Source of the DNA: Sphaerotilus microaerophilus
Lineage (GTDB): Bacteria > Pseudomonadota > Gammaproteobacteria > Burkholderiales > Burkholderiaceae_C
Direction of reading: 5' to 3'
Assembly (NCBI RefSeq): GCF_023734135.1
Contig: NZ_AP025730.1
Span: 3,844,001 to 3,908,000, forward strand
DNA length: 64,000 nucleotides
The notes under the pieces: generated by a model
The model's database searches: none
What the model saw: only the letters and a program-made list of their open reading frames with translations
Told to the model about the DNA's origin: nothing
Shown: positions 26,808-35,866 of the stretch, piece after piece
Position numbering within the stretch: the stretch's first letter is position 1
Layout of the letters: each line of letters begins with the position of its first letter
Position numbers and translations under genes: made by a program

Positions 26808-26868
26808 GAGTCGAATGTTCGTCATTATCGACTCAACATTTGAGCTGAATTCGAGGTCTATTCGACTC
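26808..26868 (-). promoter_or_regulatory. GAGTCGA repeat cluster upstream of the Fic gene
   Basis: Within 61 bases the 7-mer GAGTCGA or its complement occurs three times (26808-26814, 26828-26834, 26862-26868). The outer pair extends to a perfect 9-base inverted repeat, GAGTCGAAT and ATTCGACTC. On the gene's strand GATAAT lies between the sites and could be a -10 element. Autoregulation by the winged-helix end of the Fic protein is a guess. Confidence 0.5.
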
Positions 26869-26967
26869 CAGAGTTGAAGCCGATCCGTCGCAGCCCGCCG
26901 TGGCGGGACATCACCGATCGTTGCCACGCAAGAGCCTGACCGCCATGGACAGCCTCCCCAAGGTCCG

Positions 26968-28104
26968 CTAGTGCAGTGTTCCATTCTGTTTCCCACTTAA
27001 CCGGGAGTTGGCGCGAATGACCTTCTGCAAGATGTCGCGAGCGCTCTTGGTCCAGATGAACGGCTTGGGACTGGTGTTGTGATGCGCGACGTACGCCTTG
27101 ATCGCCGCCTCCAGCTCGCCCACGCTGGTAAACACGCCGCGCCGCAGGCGTTCGGTGGTGATGTCGCGGAAGAAGCGCTCCACCATGTTCAGCCAAGACG
27201 CCGAGGTCGGCGTGAAGTGCATGTGGAACCTGGGGTGCTTGGCCAGCCACGCCTGCACCGCCGCGTGCTTGTGGGTGGCATAGTTGTCGGCAATCAGGTG
27301 CAGGGTCTTGCCCTTGGGCGTCTCGCGGTCGATCTGGCGCAGGAACTTCAACCACTCGGCGTGCGTGTGCCGCTGCTGGCACTGGCCGATGACCGTGCCG
27401 TCAAGCACGTTGAGCGCAGCGAACAGCGTGGTCGTGCCGTGGCGCTTGTAGTCGTGCGTCATCGTCTGCGCACGACCCTTCTTCATCGGCAGGCCCGGCT
27501 GCGTGCGGTCCAGTGCCTGCACCTGGCTCTTCTCGTCGCAGCACAGCACCAGGGCGTGCTCGGGCGGGGACATGTACAGCCCCACGATGTCTTCGAGCTT
27601 CTCGACGAACTTCGGGTCGCGCGAGACCTTGAAGCCACGCACCAAGTGCGGCTTGAGCCCATTGGCCTGCCAATGACGCATCACCGTGCTGGGGCTGACC
27701 TGCAGCACCGCAGCCATCTTGCGCGTGCTCCAGTGCGTGGCGGCCTCGGGCTGGCTTTGCGTGGTCAGCTCCACCAGCTTGGCCACGTCCACCTTGACCG
27801 GCGGTGCCCCGCGCGGCAGGTCCCGCTCGATGCCCGCCAGTCCGGACTTGATGTAGCGCTGGCGCCAGCGACCCGCCGTGATCCGGTCGATGCCCAGCTC
27901 CTGGGCGATCTGCAGGTTCTGCAGGCCTTGCGCGGCCAGCAAAACAATGCGCGCACGCTCGGCCAGTCGAACGCTGGTCGCCTTCGAATGCGCCAGCCGG
28001 ATCAACTCAGCCTCCTCCTCTTGACTCAACTCGATCGCAGGGGCAACTCGCACTTCCTGGCTCCAACTCTGTCCGTAGTAGACCATTGGAGTCGTGTTGT
28101 TCAA
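26968..28104 (-). CDS. IS630-family transposase, copy 1
   Basis: The 378-aa transposase has an N-terminal helix-turn-helix (LQIAQELGIDRITAGRWRQRY), a second one (KMAAVLQVSPSTVMRHW) and the DDE catalytic core with CCDEKSQVQ, LIADNYATHK and NMVERFFRDIT supplying D, D and E. The reading frame is intact. Its stop codon TAG is not inside the element: TA is the target duplication and G is flanking DNA. The copy lies between the Fic gene and a LysR pseudogene. Confidence 0.96.
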   Translation of the reverse strand: MNNTTPMVYYGQSWSQEVRVAPAIELSQEEEAELIRLAHSKATSVRLAERARIVLLAAQGLQNLQIAQELGIDRITAGRWRQRYIKSGLAGIERDLPRGAPPVKVDVAKLVELTTQSQPEAATHWSTRKMAAVLQVSPSTVMRHWQANGLKPHLVRGFKVSRDPKFVEKLEDIVGLYMSPPEHALVLCCDEKSQVQALDRTQPGLPMKKGRAQTMTHDYKRHGTTTLFAALNVLDGTVIGQCQQRHTHAEWLKFLRQIDRETPKGKTLHLIADNYATHKHAAVQAWLAKHPRFHMHFTPTSASWLNMVERFFRDITTERLRRGVFTSVGELEAAIKAYVAHHNTSPKPFIWTKSARDILQKVIRANSRLSGKQNGTLH

Positions 28105-28134
28105 TTAAGTTGCTTCAACAATCAAACACTACAC
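26971..28134 (-). mobile_element. IS630-family insertion sequence, copy 1
   Basis: A 1164-bp element flanked by TA on both sides (26969-26970 and 28135-28136), the target duplication of the IS630/Tc1-mariner group. The ends are imperfect inverted repeats: GTGCAGTGTTCCATTCTGTT at the left and the complement of GTGTAGTGTTTGATTGTT at the right. It holds one transposase gene on the minus strand. Copy 2 at 31418-32581 has identical length and, by reading both, differs at two silent positions I could find. Confidence 0.95.
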
Positions 28135-28136
28135 TA

Positions 28137-28581
28137 GAGGTTCGACGCTCCAGTGGGTTGACGCCAGCGACCTGTACATCGGAACCGAAGCGCGATTCCT
28201 GTGGGGTGACTGACCGCAGGAGCCGCGCCGCGAACGCGTGACCGCTCCCAGCTCACTTCCACGCCACCGGCTGTGGCCTGGCTCTTTCGACCCGGACCTG
28301 CAGCGTCGCCGACAGACTGGATGCAGACCGTCAGGATGCGAGGGCCAAAGGCGGCGGGCGCCGATACCTGCCTTTGGCCACCTCGCCGGGCGAAAGACCG
28401 CTGTACCCCAACGGACTAAACCAGGCATCTGACGACCAGGATTGGTAGCCGCAAAGCAGCCATTGGCGAGGGGGGCGCGCGGCTGGCTGAGTCAGCGCCG
28501 CCAGCCGCTACTTGAACTCCAACCAAAGGCTATACAGACGTCCGAAAGCGTTGCTTCATGCGGCATCGACCCAAGCCTGGG
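28137..28581. other. Gene-free stretch between IS copy 1 and the LysR remnant
   Basis: No frame here shows coding character or recognisable similarity. The only structure I see is a perfect 9-base inverted repeat GCGGCTGGC / GCCAGCCGC at 28479-28487 and 28500-28508 with a 12-base loop, without a T-run, so it is at best a weak terminator on either strand. Confidence 0.5.
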
Positions 28582-29043
28582 TCAGGTCGTCCACGGTGCG
28601 GCGGGCATCGCGGTCAGCACCATGTCCAGCGAGCCGCGCTTGACCTGCGCCGCCAGCACGGGCGACGTCACCACCGTGAGTTCGAGTTCCAGCTCCCGGT
28701 GCATGCCTCGCATGCGCTGAATCCAGTCGATCAGCCGGGAATGCTGCACCGACTCGATTGCGCCAACTCGCAGCGACACCGGGCGCGCGCTGCCGCCGCC
28801 CATCTCGGCCTTGGCCTCGCGCTGCAACTGCAGCAGCCGGCCGGCTTAGTCGTGGAAGCGCGTGCCGGCGGCCGTGAGGCGAATCTGCTTGTCGCGGCGG
28901 TCCAGCGGCACGCCCAGCTCCGCTTTCAGTGCGGCGATGCGGCTGGACATGGCCGACTGCGTGATGAACAGCTTCTCCGTCGCGCGCGACACGCTCTTGA
29001 GCGCCACCACACAGCGGAAGGCTTCGACAAAGCGCAGGTTCAT
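28582..29043 (-). pseudogene. LysR-type regulator remnant
   Basis: The 5' part encodes a typical LysR helix-turn-helix: MNLRFVEAFRCVVALKSVSR, TEKLFITQSAMSSRIAALK and ELGVPLDRRDKQIRLTAAG. A TAA at 28846-28848 then interrupts the frame right after TRFHD, where an intact family member would read a tyrosine-like residue and continue AGRLLQLQ. The frame resumes after the stop with a piece of the effector-binding domain (PVSLRVGAIESVQHSRLIDW) and ends at about 150 residues, half of the usual 300. It is therefore both nonsense-mutated and 3'-truncated. It may once have regulated the neighbouring cluster or be unrelated debris. Confidence 0.88.
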
Positions 29044-29269
29044 GTGTGGAGAGCCCCCGGTGCCGGCCGCGGCTGCGGCCGCCCGCGTTTTACCAGCCGC
29101 GGACCCCGCCCGGCTGGCGTGTGATGCACGCGGAGCACGCGAGCCCGAGGTCCGGGCCTCACGCGAACCGTTTGATGCAGGGCAAGGTCTGGCTCTTGCG
29201 GAAATGGGCAATTTTGATAGCGTGGGCAGTCATCCCTGACAGGGTCCGGTGAGACTGCGCGGGAGGCCG

Positions 29270-31417
29270 ATGGACCACGACGAACTCGCGCGCCAAGTGC
29301 GCGAAGCGCTCGTATACGCCGAGTTGATCTGGAGCCGCTATCGCGACCACGGCGCGGCAGCGGACCTGAAGGCGGCGACGCACACCTATCGCAAGATCCT
29401 GGCCGACCCGACTGTCGCTGCGGAATTCCCGGCCGCGGTCCAGTCGGCACAGGCGAATCTGGCCCTGGCGCTGCTTGATGTGCACGCACTGACCGGCGAG
29501 CCGCGCTGGCTGGACGAGGCGATCGACCTGACCGACGCTGCCCTGGCGCTCGAGCCGGATGCGGCCGCCGCGCCGGGTGGCACCCCGGCGGCGACAGGCC
29601 ACGAGGGCCGGATGGCGGTGCTGAACACGCGCCATGTCGCGCTCATACGGCGCCACATGGCCACGCGATCGAAGGCCGACTTCGCCGCGGCGGACGCCGC
29701 GGTGGCCGCGATGAAGCAGCTGGCCCCGGACTCGCCGCTGGTGCGCATCAACGGCGGCAACCAGGCCATGCTGCGCTTCGACGCCACCGGCGCCATCGAC
29801 GCACTCGACGATGCCATCGCCGACTACGAGCGCGCGGCGGAACTCGCCACGCCCGCGGAGCGGCTGCAGGCGCTGGGGGCACTGGCCGGTGCGCTGGTCG
29901 AGCGCCACGGCTTGTACCGATCGCTCGATGACCTCGCCCGCGCCTACTCCGCCGAGCAGGAGGTGCTGGCAGCGCTGCCTGCGGATTCGCCGCTGCACGC
30001 GCAGCACAGCATGGTACTGGGCAACATCCTGCTGGCGCGGCACGAGGCCGACGGCAACCTGGAAGCGCTCGACGCGGCCATCGACACCTACGACCGCCTG
30101 ACCGCGCTGGACAAGGCGGAGTCGCGCAACCAGTTGCAGAACGTCGGTTATGCGCGATTCCTGCGCTACCGCCACCGGCGCGACGTGCGCGACCTGGAAC
30201 TCGGCATCTTGGCCTGCTCGCAGGCGATCACCGGCGACGACGAGAAGAGCCCGCCGCAAGCCACCCCCGGCCGGCTCACCAACCTGGCGCTCGGCCTGGG
30301 CGAGCGCTGGCGCCTGAAGGGTGACGCGGCCGACCTCGCGCTGGCGCGGCAGTGCTTTCGCGGTGCGGTCGCCGATGGGTTGAGCGTGCATCCGAAGGTG
30401 GCCTTGAACGCCGCCGTCGACTGGGGCGCGCTCGAGTCCGAAGCCGGCGAATGGGCGGCCGCGCACGAGGCCTACCAGGCGGGGATTTCTGCGCTGCAAT
30501 CGCTGTTCGAAGCCGGTGTCGGGGGCGATGCTCAGGAGGTCTGGCTGTACGAAGGCCGTGGCTTGGGCCCGCGCGCGGCCTACGCCGCCGCGAAGGCGGG
30601 CGAGCCCGTGGCCGCCGCGCTGGCCATTGAGCGCACACGCGCTGTGGCGTGGACACGGGCGCTGCGCCTCGACACCGCCGATCTCGACCGGGTAGCCGCC
30701 GTCGACGCTGCGCTGGCCCGGCGCTATCGCGAGGCGGCGGCGCGGCGTCGCTCGGCCCGGCCGCAGGACGCGGTGGCGGCCGCACGCGAGCTGGCCGCGG
30801 TCATCCAGGCGGTGCGCCAGCGGCCCGGCCTGGAGCGCTGGCTGGTGCAGTCCACCCTGGCAGACCTCGAAGCGGCGGTCGGTGAGCAGCCAATCGTCTA
30901 CCTGGCTGCGGCCGATGGCGCAGGCGTGGCGCTGATCGCGACCCGCGCCGACGAGGGCTTCCACGTCGACGTGCTCTGGCTACCCGAGCTGACCGACAAG
31001 GCTGTCCGCGAGCGGCTGCGCGGACCCGACGGCGCTGGCGAACTCGGAGGCTACCTGGCGCTATACGAGGCCTGGATGCACGCCAACGATGTCGCATACG
31101 AGGCCGCGACCGAGGCCTGGTCGGCTGCGCTCGACGGCCTGATGCGCTGGTACTGGGACGCCGCGATCGGCCCGCTGCTGGCCGCGCTGCCGGCCGGCAC
31201 CGAGCGGGTGCAGCTGGTGACACCGGGCGCCCTGGGATTCCTGCCGCTGCATGCGGCCTGGGTCGAAGATCCGGCGCGCCCCAGCGGCCGGCGCTATGCG
31301 CTCGATGTCGTGGCATTCAGCTCGGCGCCCAATGCCGTGGTGGCGGCCATGGCCGCAAGCGCAGCCCTGCGCTGCGAATCCGCAGCACCGTCTCTTCTGG
31401 CAGTCGAGAACCCGCTA
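29270..31417 (+). pseudogene. TPR-CHAT protease gene, 5' part (split by IS630 copy 2)
   Basis: This fragment encodes about 716 residues: helical TPR-like repeats over the first 480 or so (for example ALLDVHALTGEPRWLDEAID, DNLEALDAAIDTYDRL-like units), a further helical linker, then the beginning of a CHAT (caspase-like) domain (PIVYLAAADGAGVALIATRA, GTERVQLVTPGALGFLPLHA). The frame stops at TAG 31421-31423 inside the insertion sequence. ATG 29270 has GGGAGG directly upstream (spacing short); GTG 29249 is an alternative. Joined to the 3' part after removing 1166 bases the frame is continuous for about 937 residues. It is the first gene of the CHAT-caspase operon. Confidence 0.92.
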
Positions 31418-32581
31418 GTGTAGTGTTTGATTGTTGAAGCAACTTAATTGAACAACACGACTCCAATGGTCTACTACGGACAGAGTTGGAGCCAGGAAGT
31501 GCGAGTTGCCCCTGCGATCGAGTTGAGTCAAGAGGAGGAGGCTGAGTTGATCCGGCTGGCGCATTCGAAGGCGACCAGCGTTCGACTGGCCGAGCGTGCG
31601 CGCATTGTTTTGCTGGCCGCGCAAGGCCTGCAGAACCTGCAGATCGCCCAGGAGCTGGGCATCGACCGGATCACGGCGGGTCGCTGGCGCCAGCGCTACA
31701 TCAAGTCCGGACTGGCGGGCATCGAGCGGGACCTGCCGCGCGGGGCACCGCCGGTCAAGGTGGACGTGGCCAAGCTGGTGGAGCTGACCACGCAAAGCCA
31801 GCCCGAGGCCGCCACGCACTGGAGCACGCGCAAGATGGCTGCGGTGCTGCAGGTCAGCCCCAGCACGGTGATGCGTCACTGGCAGGCCAATGGGCTCAAG
31901 CCGCACCTGGTGCGTGGCTTCAAGGTCTCGCGCGACCCGAAGTTCGTCGAGAAGCTCGAAGACATCGTGGGGCTGTACATGTCCCCGCCCGAGCACGCCC
32001 TGGTGCTGTGCTGCGACGAGAAGAGCCAGGTGCAGGCACTGGACCGCACGCAGCCGGGCCTGCCGATGAAGAAGGGTCGTGCGCAGACGATGACGCACGA
32101 CTACAAGCGCCACGGCACGACCACGCTGTTCGCTGCGCTCAACGTGCTTGACGGCACGGTCATTGGCCAGTGCCAGCAGCGGCACACGCACGCCGAGTGG
32201 TTGAAGTTCCTGCGCCAGATCGACCGCGAGACGCCCAAGGGCAAGACCCTGCACCTGATTGCCGACAACTATGCCACCCACAAGCACGCGGCGGTGCAGG
32301 CGTGGCTGGCCAAGCACCCCAGGTTCCACATGCACTTCACGCCGACCTCGGCGTCTTGGCTGAACATGGTGGAGCGCTTCTTCCGCGACATCACCACCGA
32401 ACGCCTGCGGCGCGGCGTGTTTACCAGCGTGGGCGAGCTGGAGGCGGCGATCAAGGCGTACGTCGCGCATCACAACACCAGTCCCAAGCCGTTCATCTGG
32501 ACCAAGAGCGCTCGCGACATCTTGCAGAAGGTCATTCGCGCCAACTCCCGGTTAAGTGGGAAACAGAATGGAACACTGCAC
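31418..32581 (+). mobile_element. IS630-family insertion sequence, copy 2, inside the CHAT gene
   Basis: A second 1164-bp copy in the opposite orientation to copy 1, flanked by TA at 31416-31417 and 32582-32583. The left end reads GTGTAGTGTTTGATTGTT and the right end is the complement of GTGCAGTGTTCCATTCTGTT. The element plus one TA is 1166 bases (remainder 2 on division by 3), matching exactly the shift between the two reading frames of the interrupted gene. Confidence 0.96.
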
Positions 32582-32584
32582 TAG
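31448..32584 (+). CDS. IS630-family transposase, copy 2
   Basis: The 378-aa product is identical in sequence to that of copy 1, with the same helix-turn-helix region and the D, D, E residues in CCDEKSQVQ, LIADNYATHK and NMVERFFRDIT. The stop TAG is again formed by the TA target duplication plus the first base of the host gene. Two silent differences from copy 1 are visible: an ATT/ATC isoleucine and a CAC/CAT histidine codon. Confidence 0.96.
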   Translation: MNNTTPMVYYGQSWSQEVRVAPAIELSQEEEAELIRLAHSKATSVRLAERARIVLLAAQGLQNLQIAQELGIDRITAGRWRQRYIKSGLAGIERDLPRGAPPVKVDVAKLVELTTQSQPEAATHWSTRKMAAVLQVSPSTVMRHWQANGLKPHLVRGFKVSRDPKFVEKLEDIVGLYMSPPEHALVLCCDEKSQVQALDRTQPGLPMKKGRAQTMTHDYKRHGTTTLFAALNVLDGTVIGQCQQRHTHAEWLKFLRQIDRETPKGKTLHLIADNYATHKHAAVQAWLAKHPRFHMHFTPTSASWLNMVERFFRDITTERLRRGVFTSVGELEAAIKAYVAHHNTSPKPFIWTKSARDILQKVIRANSRLSGKQNGTLH

Positions 32585-33249
32585 TGTCGGCGCAGCACGA
32601 CCTGCCCTGCGCCGCCTTCGAGGTGCACAGCGCCGCCAGCCGGTTCACGAACACCACGCTGCTGCGCGGCGCCCAGGCCACGCGCGAGCGCGTTCTGGCC
32701 GCCTTGCCGCAGGCGTGGCTCGTTCACTTCTGCTGCCATGGCGACGCCTACACCGACAACCCCCTGGCCAGCGCGCTGCACCTGGCGGCCAACCGGCCCT
32801 TGACTCTGGCCTCGCTGCTCGACACGCGGCTGGAGCGCTGCCGGCTGGTGATGCTCAGCGCGTGCGAGACGGCCGTCATCGGCACGCAGCTGATCGACGA
32901 GACGATCAGCCTGCAGAGCGCACTGCTGCAAGCCGGGGCGGCAGCGGCCATCGCCACCGCCTGGGCGGTCTACGACACCAGCGCGGCGCTGCTCGTGGCG
33001 CGCTTCTACGCCGAGTGGCGCGGGCCGGATGCACATCCACCGCACCGCGCGCTGCAGCTGGCGCAGCAGTGGCTCCGGGACTCGACGAACGACGAGAAGC
33101 TCGAATGGCTAGAGCGCAACGCGCCGGCCGCCGAGCTGGCGCCACTGCTGCGCGACGAACTTCGGCAGGCGGTGCGCGAAGCGGGCGCGGGCGGGCGCAG
33201 CCATGCGGCACTGCTCCACTGGGCCGGCTTCGCGTATGCCGGTGCCTGA
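32582..33249 (+). pseudogene. TPR-CHAT protease gene, 3' part with catalytic residues
   Basis: This part completes the CHAT domain: after the insertion the host frame resumes VSAQHDLPCAAFEVH and reaches the catalytic histidine in LVHFCCHGDAY and the catalytic cysteine in RCRLVMLSACETAVIGT. LIDETISLQSALLQAGAAA and AVYDTSAALLVARFY are standard C-terminal CHAT elements. Split from its 5' part, it has no start of its own; read-through from the IS could give a truncated product lacking the TPR part. The catalytic residues are intact, so the gene was probably functional until a recent insertion. Confidence 0.92.
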
Positions 33250-33272
33250 CGGCGGCTTTGCCAACGGCATGC

Positions 33273-33301
33273 TACCGGGACCCTGTTTGAAGTCCCCGGT
33301 A
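33273..33301 (+). terminator. Hairpin between the CHAT and caspase genes
   Basis: TACCGGGAC and GTCCCCGGTA can pair around a 10-base loop with one bulged C. No T-run follows, so it may be a processing or attenuating hairpin rather than a full terminator. Confidence 0.35.
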
Positions 33302-33320
33302 TCTCGACGCCCGCCGTGCG

Positions 33321-35837
33321 GTGCGATATGCTGACCCGGTGGCGACCGACACCTGCGCGATCATCATCGGCATTGATGGCTATGCCTTCGCACCGCTGAC
33401 CTCCGCAGTCAACGATGCCGTGGCGCTGCGCGACGAACTGACCGCGCCCGGCCCCGGTGGAACGCCGCCGCTGGTGGCGGCTGCCGACGTGACCTTGCTG
33501 GCCAGCCCCGGCCCCGGCCAGCCGGCCCCGCCGGGCAGCCGGCCGGCCACGCGCCGCGCAATCCTCGACGCGCTGAAGGCGCACTACGAATCGCCGGCCG
33601 CGCGTCGCCGGCTCATCTTCTACTTCGCCGGGCATGGCATGAGCGCCAGCCGCGACGGCCGGGTGCGCGAGGCGCTGCTGCTGGCCGCCGATGTCGAGTC
33701 GCCCACCGATGGCGAGCACATGATCTGCTTGGACGACCTGCTGGCGCTGTTCGCCGAGCGCGGGCCGCTTGAGCAGCTCTGGCTCGTCGACGCCTGCCGC
33801 GACATGCCCTACGAGCGCCGGCCCCGCGGCTACGACGTGAGCTGGCCCGAGGAGCCGCCGCAGGCGCCGCGCGCGCAGTTCGCCATGCATGCGGTGGGCG
33901 CGGGCGGCAAGGCCTTGTCTGCGCAGGGTGGCCACGGGCGGTTCACGCACCTGCTGCTGCGCGGGCTGCGCGGCACCGGCATCGCCAATGAGCCGGTGCC
34001 GGGGCGTGGCCGTTGCGTCACGGCCGACTCGCTGTTCAATTACGTGCACCGGCACGTCTTGGCGTCGCTGCGGGGTTGGGACGAGTGGACCCGCACCGTG
34101 CAGGTGCCGGAGTCGCGCAGCCGCGGTCCCGCGCTCGCGCCGTTGCGCGAGGTGCCGCCTCCGCCGCCGCGCGAGTTCGTGGTAAAGGTCGAGCCCGAGG
34201 CGGCGCAGCCGGCGGTCGATCTGGCGCTGGAGATTGAGCTGGGCCTGCCGGTGCCGGGCTGGCCGCCGAAGGCGCCCGCGCGCCAGTACGAACTGCGCGC
34301 GGCCCTCAAAGCGGGCATGACGGAGCAGGGATGGGGCACGCCGAAGCCTCAACTGATGGTCGTCGACCTGCGGGAAGAAGAATCAGCCACGGTCGAGGTG
34401 CCGCGCAGCGGAGGCACCGTCATGACGCGCGGTGGCGGGCCGCGGCCGTCCGCGGCGGCTGCCGCACCGGCCGTGACCACCGGCGAGCGCGGCATCGCAC
34501 GGGCGGAGATCGCGCACAGTGCGGCGCCGGCCCGGCGGCCGTTGCGTCGTAGTGGTGGTGGCACCGGCGTCGCGCCGACGACGGCCACGCTGCGCGTGGA
34601 AGCGTCCGACATCCAGGCCCACGTCCGGCTGCGCCTGTCCCGGCATCCGTTCACGCTGATCGAGCGGGCGCAGCCGAACATGGACCTGACGGTCGCGCCC
34701 GGCGCCTGGGACGTGCAGGTGATGCTCGGAGACGAGGTCATCAGCGCGGCCCGCGTGCTGCTGGCCGGGGGCGAGCGCGGCGTCGTCACGGCGGTGGCCC
34801 AGATCACGCCGGCGCTGGCCAGCCTGCTGCCGCAGCGACCCGCCGGCGCCGTTGACGAGCGGCCCACGAGCGTGATGCCGTCGGAAACCATCGGGCCGAT
34901 GCAGGGCGCGGTGCTGCCGACCCTGCTGCCCTTGCTGGCGCTCAAGCCGTTCGACCACGACGGCGTGCTGCTCCGCCAGTTTTCGCACCTGCAGATTCCG
35001 CAGCGCGGACCCTGGCCGCCGCCATCGGACGGCGAGCCCCGGTGCGCGATCGCGGTGGCGCTCGACGGCGAGCTCACGCCGGGCCGCCACACCGACGTCC
35101 GCGCGGCGGCGCGTGTCTGGGCTTCGCCGGACCGGCGGCTCGCGCTGTATGCGACGGACGGCAAGCCGCCGGACGAGGGCGTGGACATCTTCGTCTCGGG
35201 TACGCGGCTCAACGTGGCCGCGCCCGGGGTACCCGGCGGCGTGACCGCGATCGGGGTGATTTCGTGGCCGAGCGGGGTGACGCAGGTTTCCGTGGGCATC
35301 TACCGCCTACCGCTCGGCGTGGCCTGGGACGCGCCCAGTGCCCCTGGCGGACCCGGATTTCCGCCCGGTCGGATCGCGCGCGCGCTCGCGATCGCGGTCC
35401 CGTGGTTCCGAGCGGGCGCCGATCTCGACACGCTTCGCGGCCCGGAGCTGATGGAGATCGCCTACGGCAAATGGATCGATCCGGTTCTGGGGCTGATCGC
35501 GCATCACGCCTTGCACGAAAGCCGCCGAGCGGCGCGGCCGGGCGACCCGGCGCCGGTCGAGATGCTCGGCACCATCCAGCGCAACCTGAGCCAAGCGTTC
35601 GGCGCGCTGCCCGACTGCCTTGTCATCGCCGCCGTGCGCCAGGATGCCGACGCGCAGCAGGCGGCCATGGCGCGGCTGCTCGATGACCGCAGGCTGCGCC
35701 AGCCCGTGCTGGTCGCATCGCTGGCGCTGCTGGCCGAGGCGGCGCGGCGCGCGGGGCGCATGGATCACTGGTCAATCGACCGGCTCGACCGCATCGCGCC
35801 GGGCGAAGTGTTCAACGTCGTCGTCACCACGCCCTGA
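33321..35837 (+). CDS. Caspase-like (peptidase C14) protease with long C-terminal region
   Basis: The 838-aa protein opens with a caspase-fold domain: strand CAIIIGIDGYAF, the catalytic histidine in LIFYFAGHGMS (His105 from GTG 33321) and the catalytic cysteine in LWLVDACRDM (Cys159). The domain ends by about residue 260. A Pro-rich linker and a beta-rich middle (TATLRVEASDIQAHVRLRLS, PGAWDVQVMLGDEV) follow, and a C-terminal helical domain with MEIAYGKWIDPVLGLIAHHAL. Starts GTG 33321 and GTG 33339 are both possible. It follows the CHAT gene by 71 bases, so two different caspase-fold proteases are encoded side by side. Prokaryotic caspases of this type often act in regulated cell death or cleave a dedicated partner; the target here is unknown. 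Confidence 0.88.
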   Translation: MRYADPVATDTCAIIIGIDGYAFAPLTSAVNDAVALRDELTAPGPGGTPPLVAAADVTLLASPGPGQPAPPGSRPATRRAILDALKAHYESPAARRRLIFYFAGHGMSASRDGRVREALLLAADVESPTDGEHMICLDDLLALFAERGPLEQLWLVDACRDMPYERRPRGYDVSWPEEPPQAPRAQFAMHAVGAGGKALSAQGGHGRFTHLLLRGLRGTGIANEPVPGRGRCVTADSLFNYVHRHVLASLRGWDEWTRTVQVPESRSRGPALAPLREVPPPPPREFVVKVEPEAAQPAVDLALEIELGLPVPGWPPKAPARQYELRAALKAGMTEQGWGTPKPQLMVVDLREEESATVEVPRSGGTVMTRGGGPRPSAAAAAPAVTTGERGIARAEIAHSAAPARRPLRRSGGGTGVAPTTATLRVEASDIQAHVRLRLSRHPFTLIERAQPNMDLTVAPGAWDVQVMLGDEVISAARVLLAGGERGVVTAVAQITPALASLLPQRPAGAVDERPTSVMPSETIGPMQGAVLPTLLPLLALKPFDHDGVLLRQFSHLQIPQRGPWPPPSDGEPRCAIAVALDGELTPGRHTDVRAAARVWASPDRRLALYATDGKPPDEGVDIFVSGTRLNVAAPGVPGGVTAIGVISWPSGVTQVSVGIYRLPLGVAWDAPSAPGGPGFPPGRIARALAIAVPWFRAGADLDTLRGPELMEIAYGKWIDPVLGLIAHHALHESRRAARPGDPAPVEMLGTIQRNLSQAFGALPDCLVIAAVRQDADAQQAAMARLLDDRRLRQPVLVASLALLAEAARRAGRMDHWSIDRLDRIAPGEVFNVVVTTP

Positions 35838-35866
35838 CGACGCTCACCCGAAGGAAGGAGAACGAC

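Noticed and set aside
26858..27382. Minus-strand frame reading through the left end of IS copy 1
   Set aside because: It is the transposase in another frame joined to flanking DNA, with no recognisable product.
29159..30964. Minus-strand open frame of 601 codons opposite the CHAT gene
   Set aside because: Arg/Gln-rich shadow; the plus strand encodes a clear TPR-CHAT protein.
26971..32581. Composite transposon made of the two IS630 copies
   Set aside because: Each copy has its own flanking TA and the second one interrupts a gene that is continuous across the insertion; two separate insertions explain the data.
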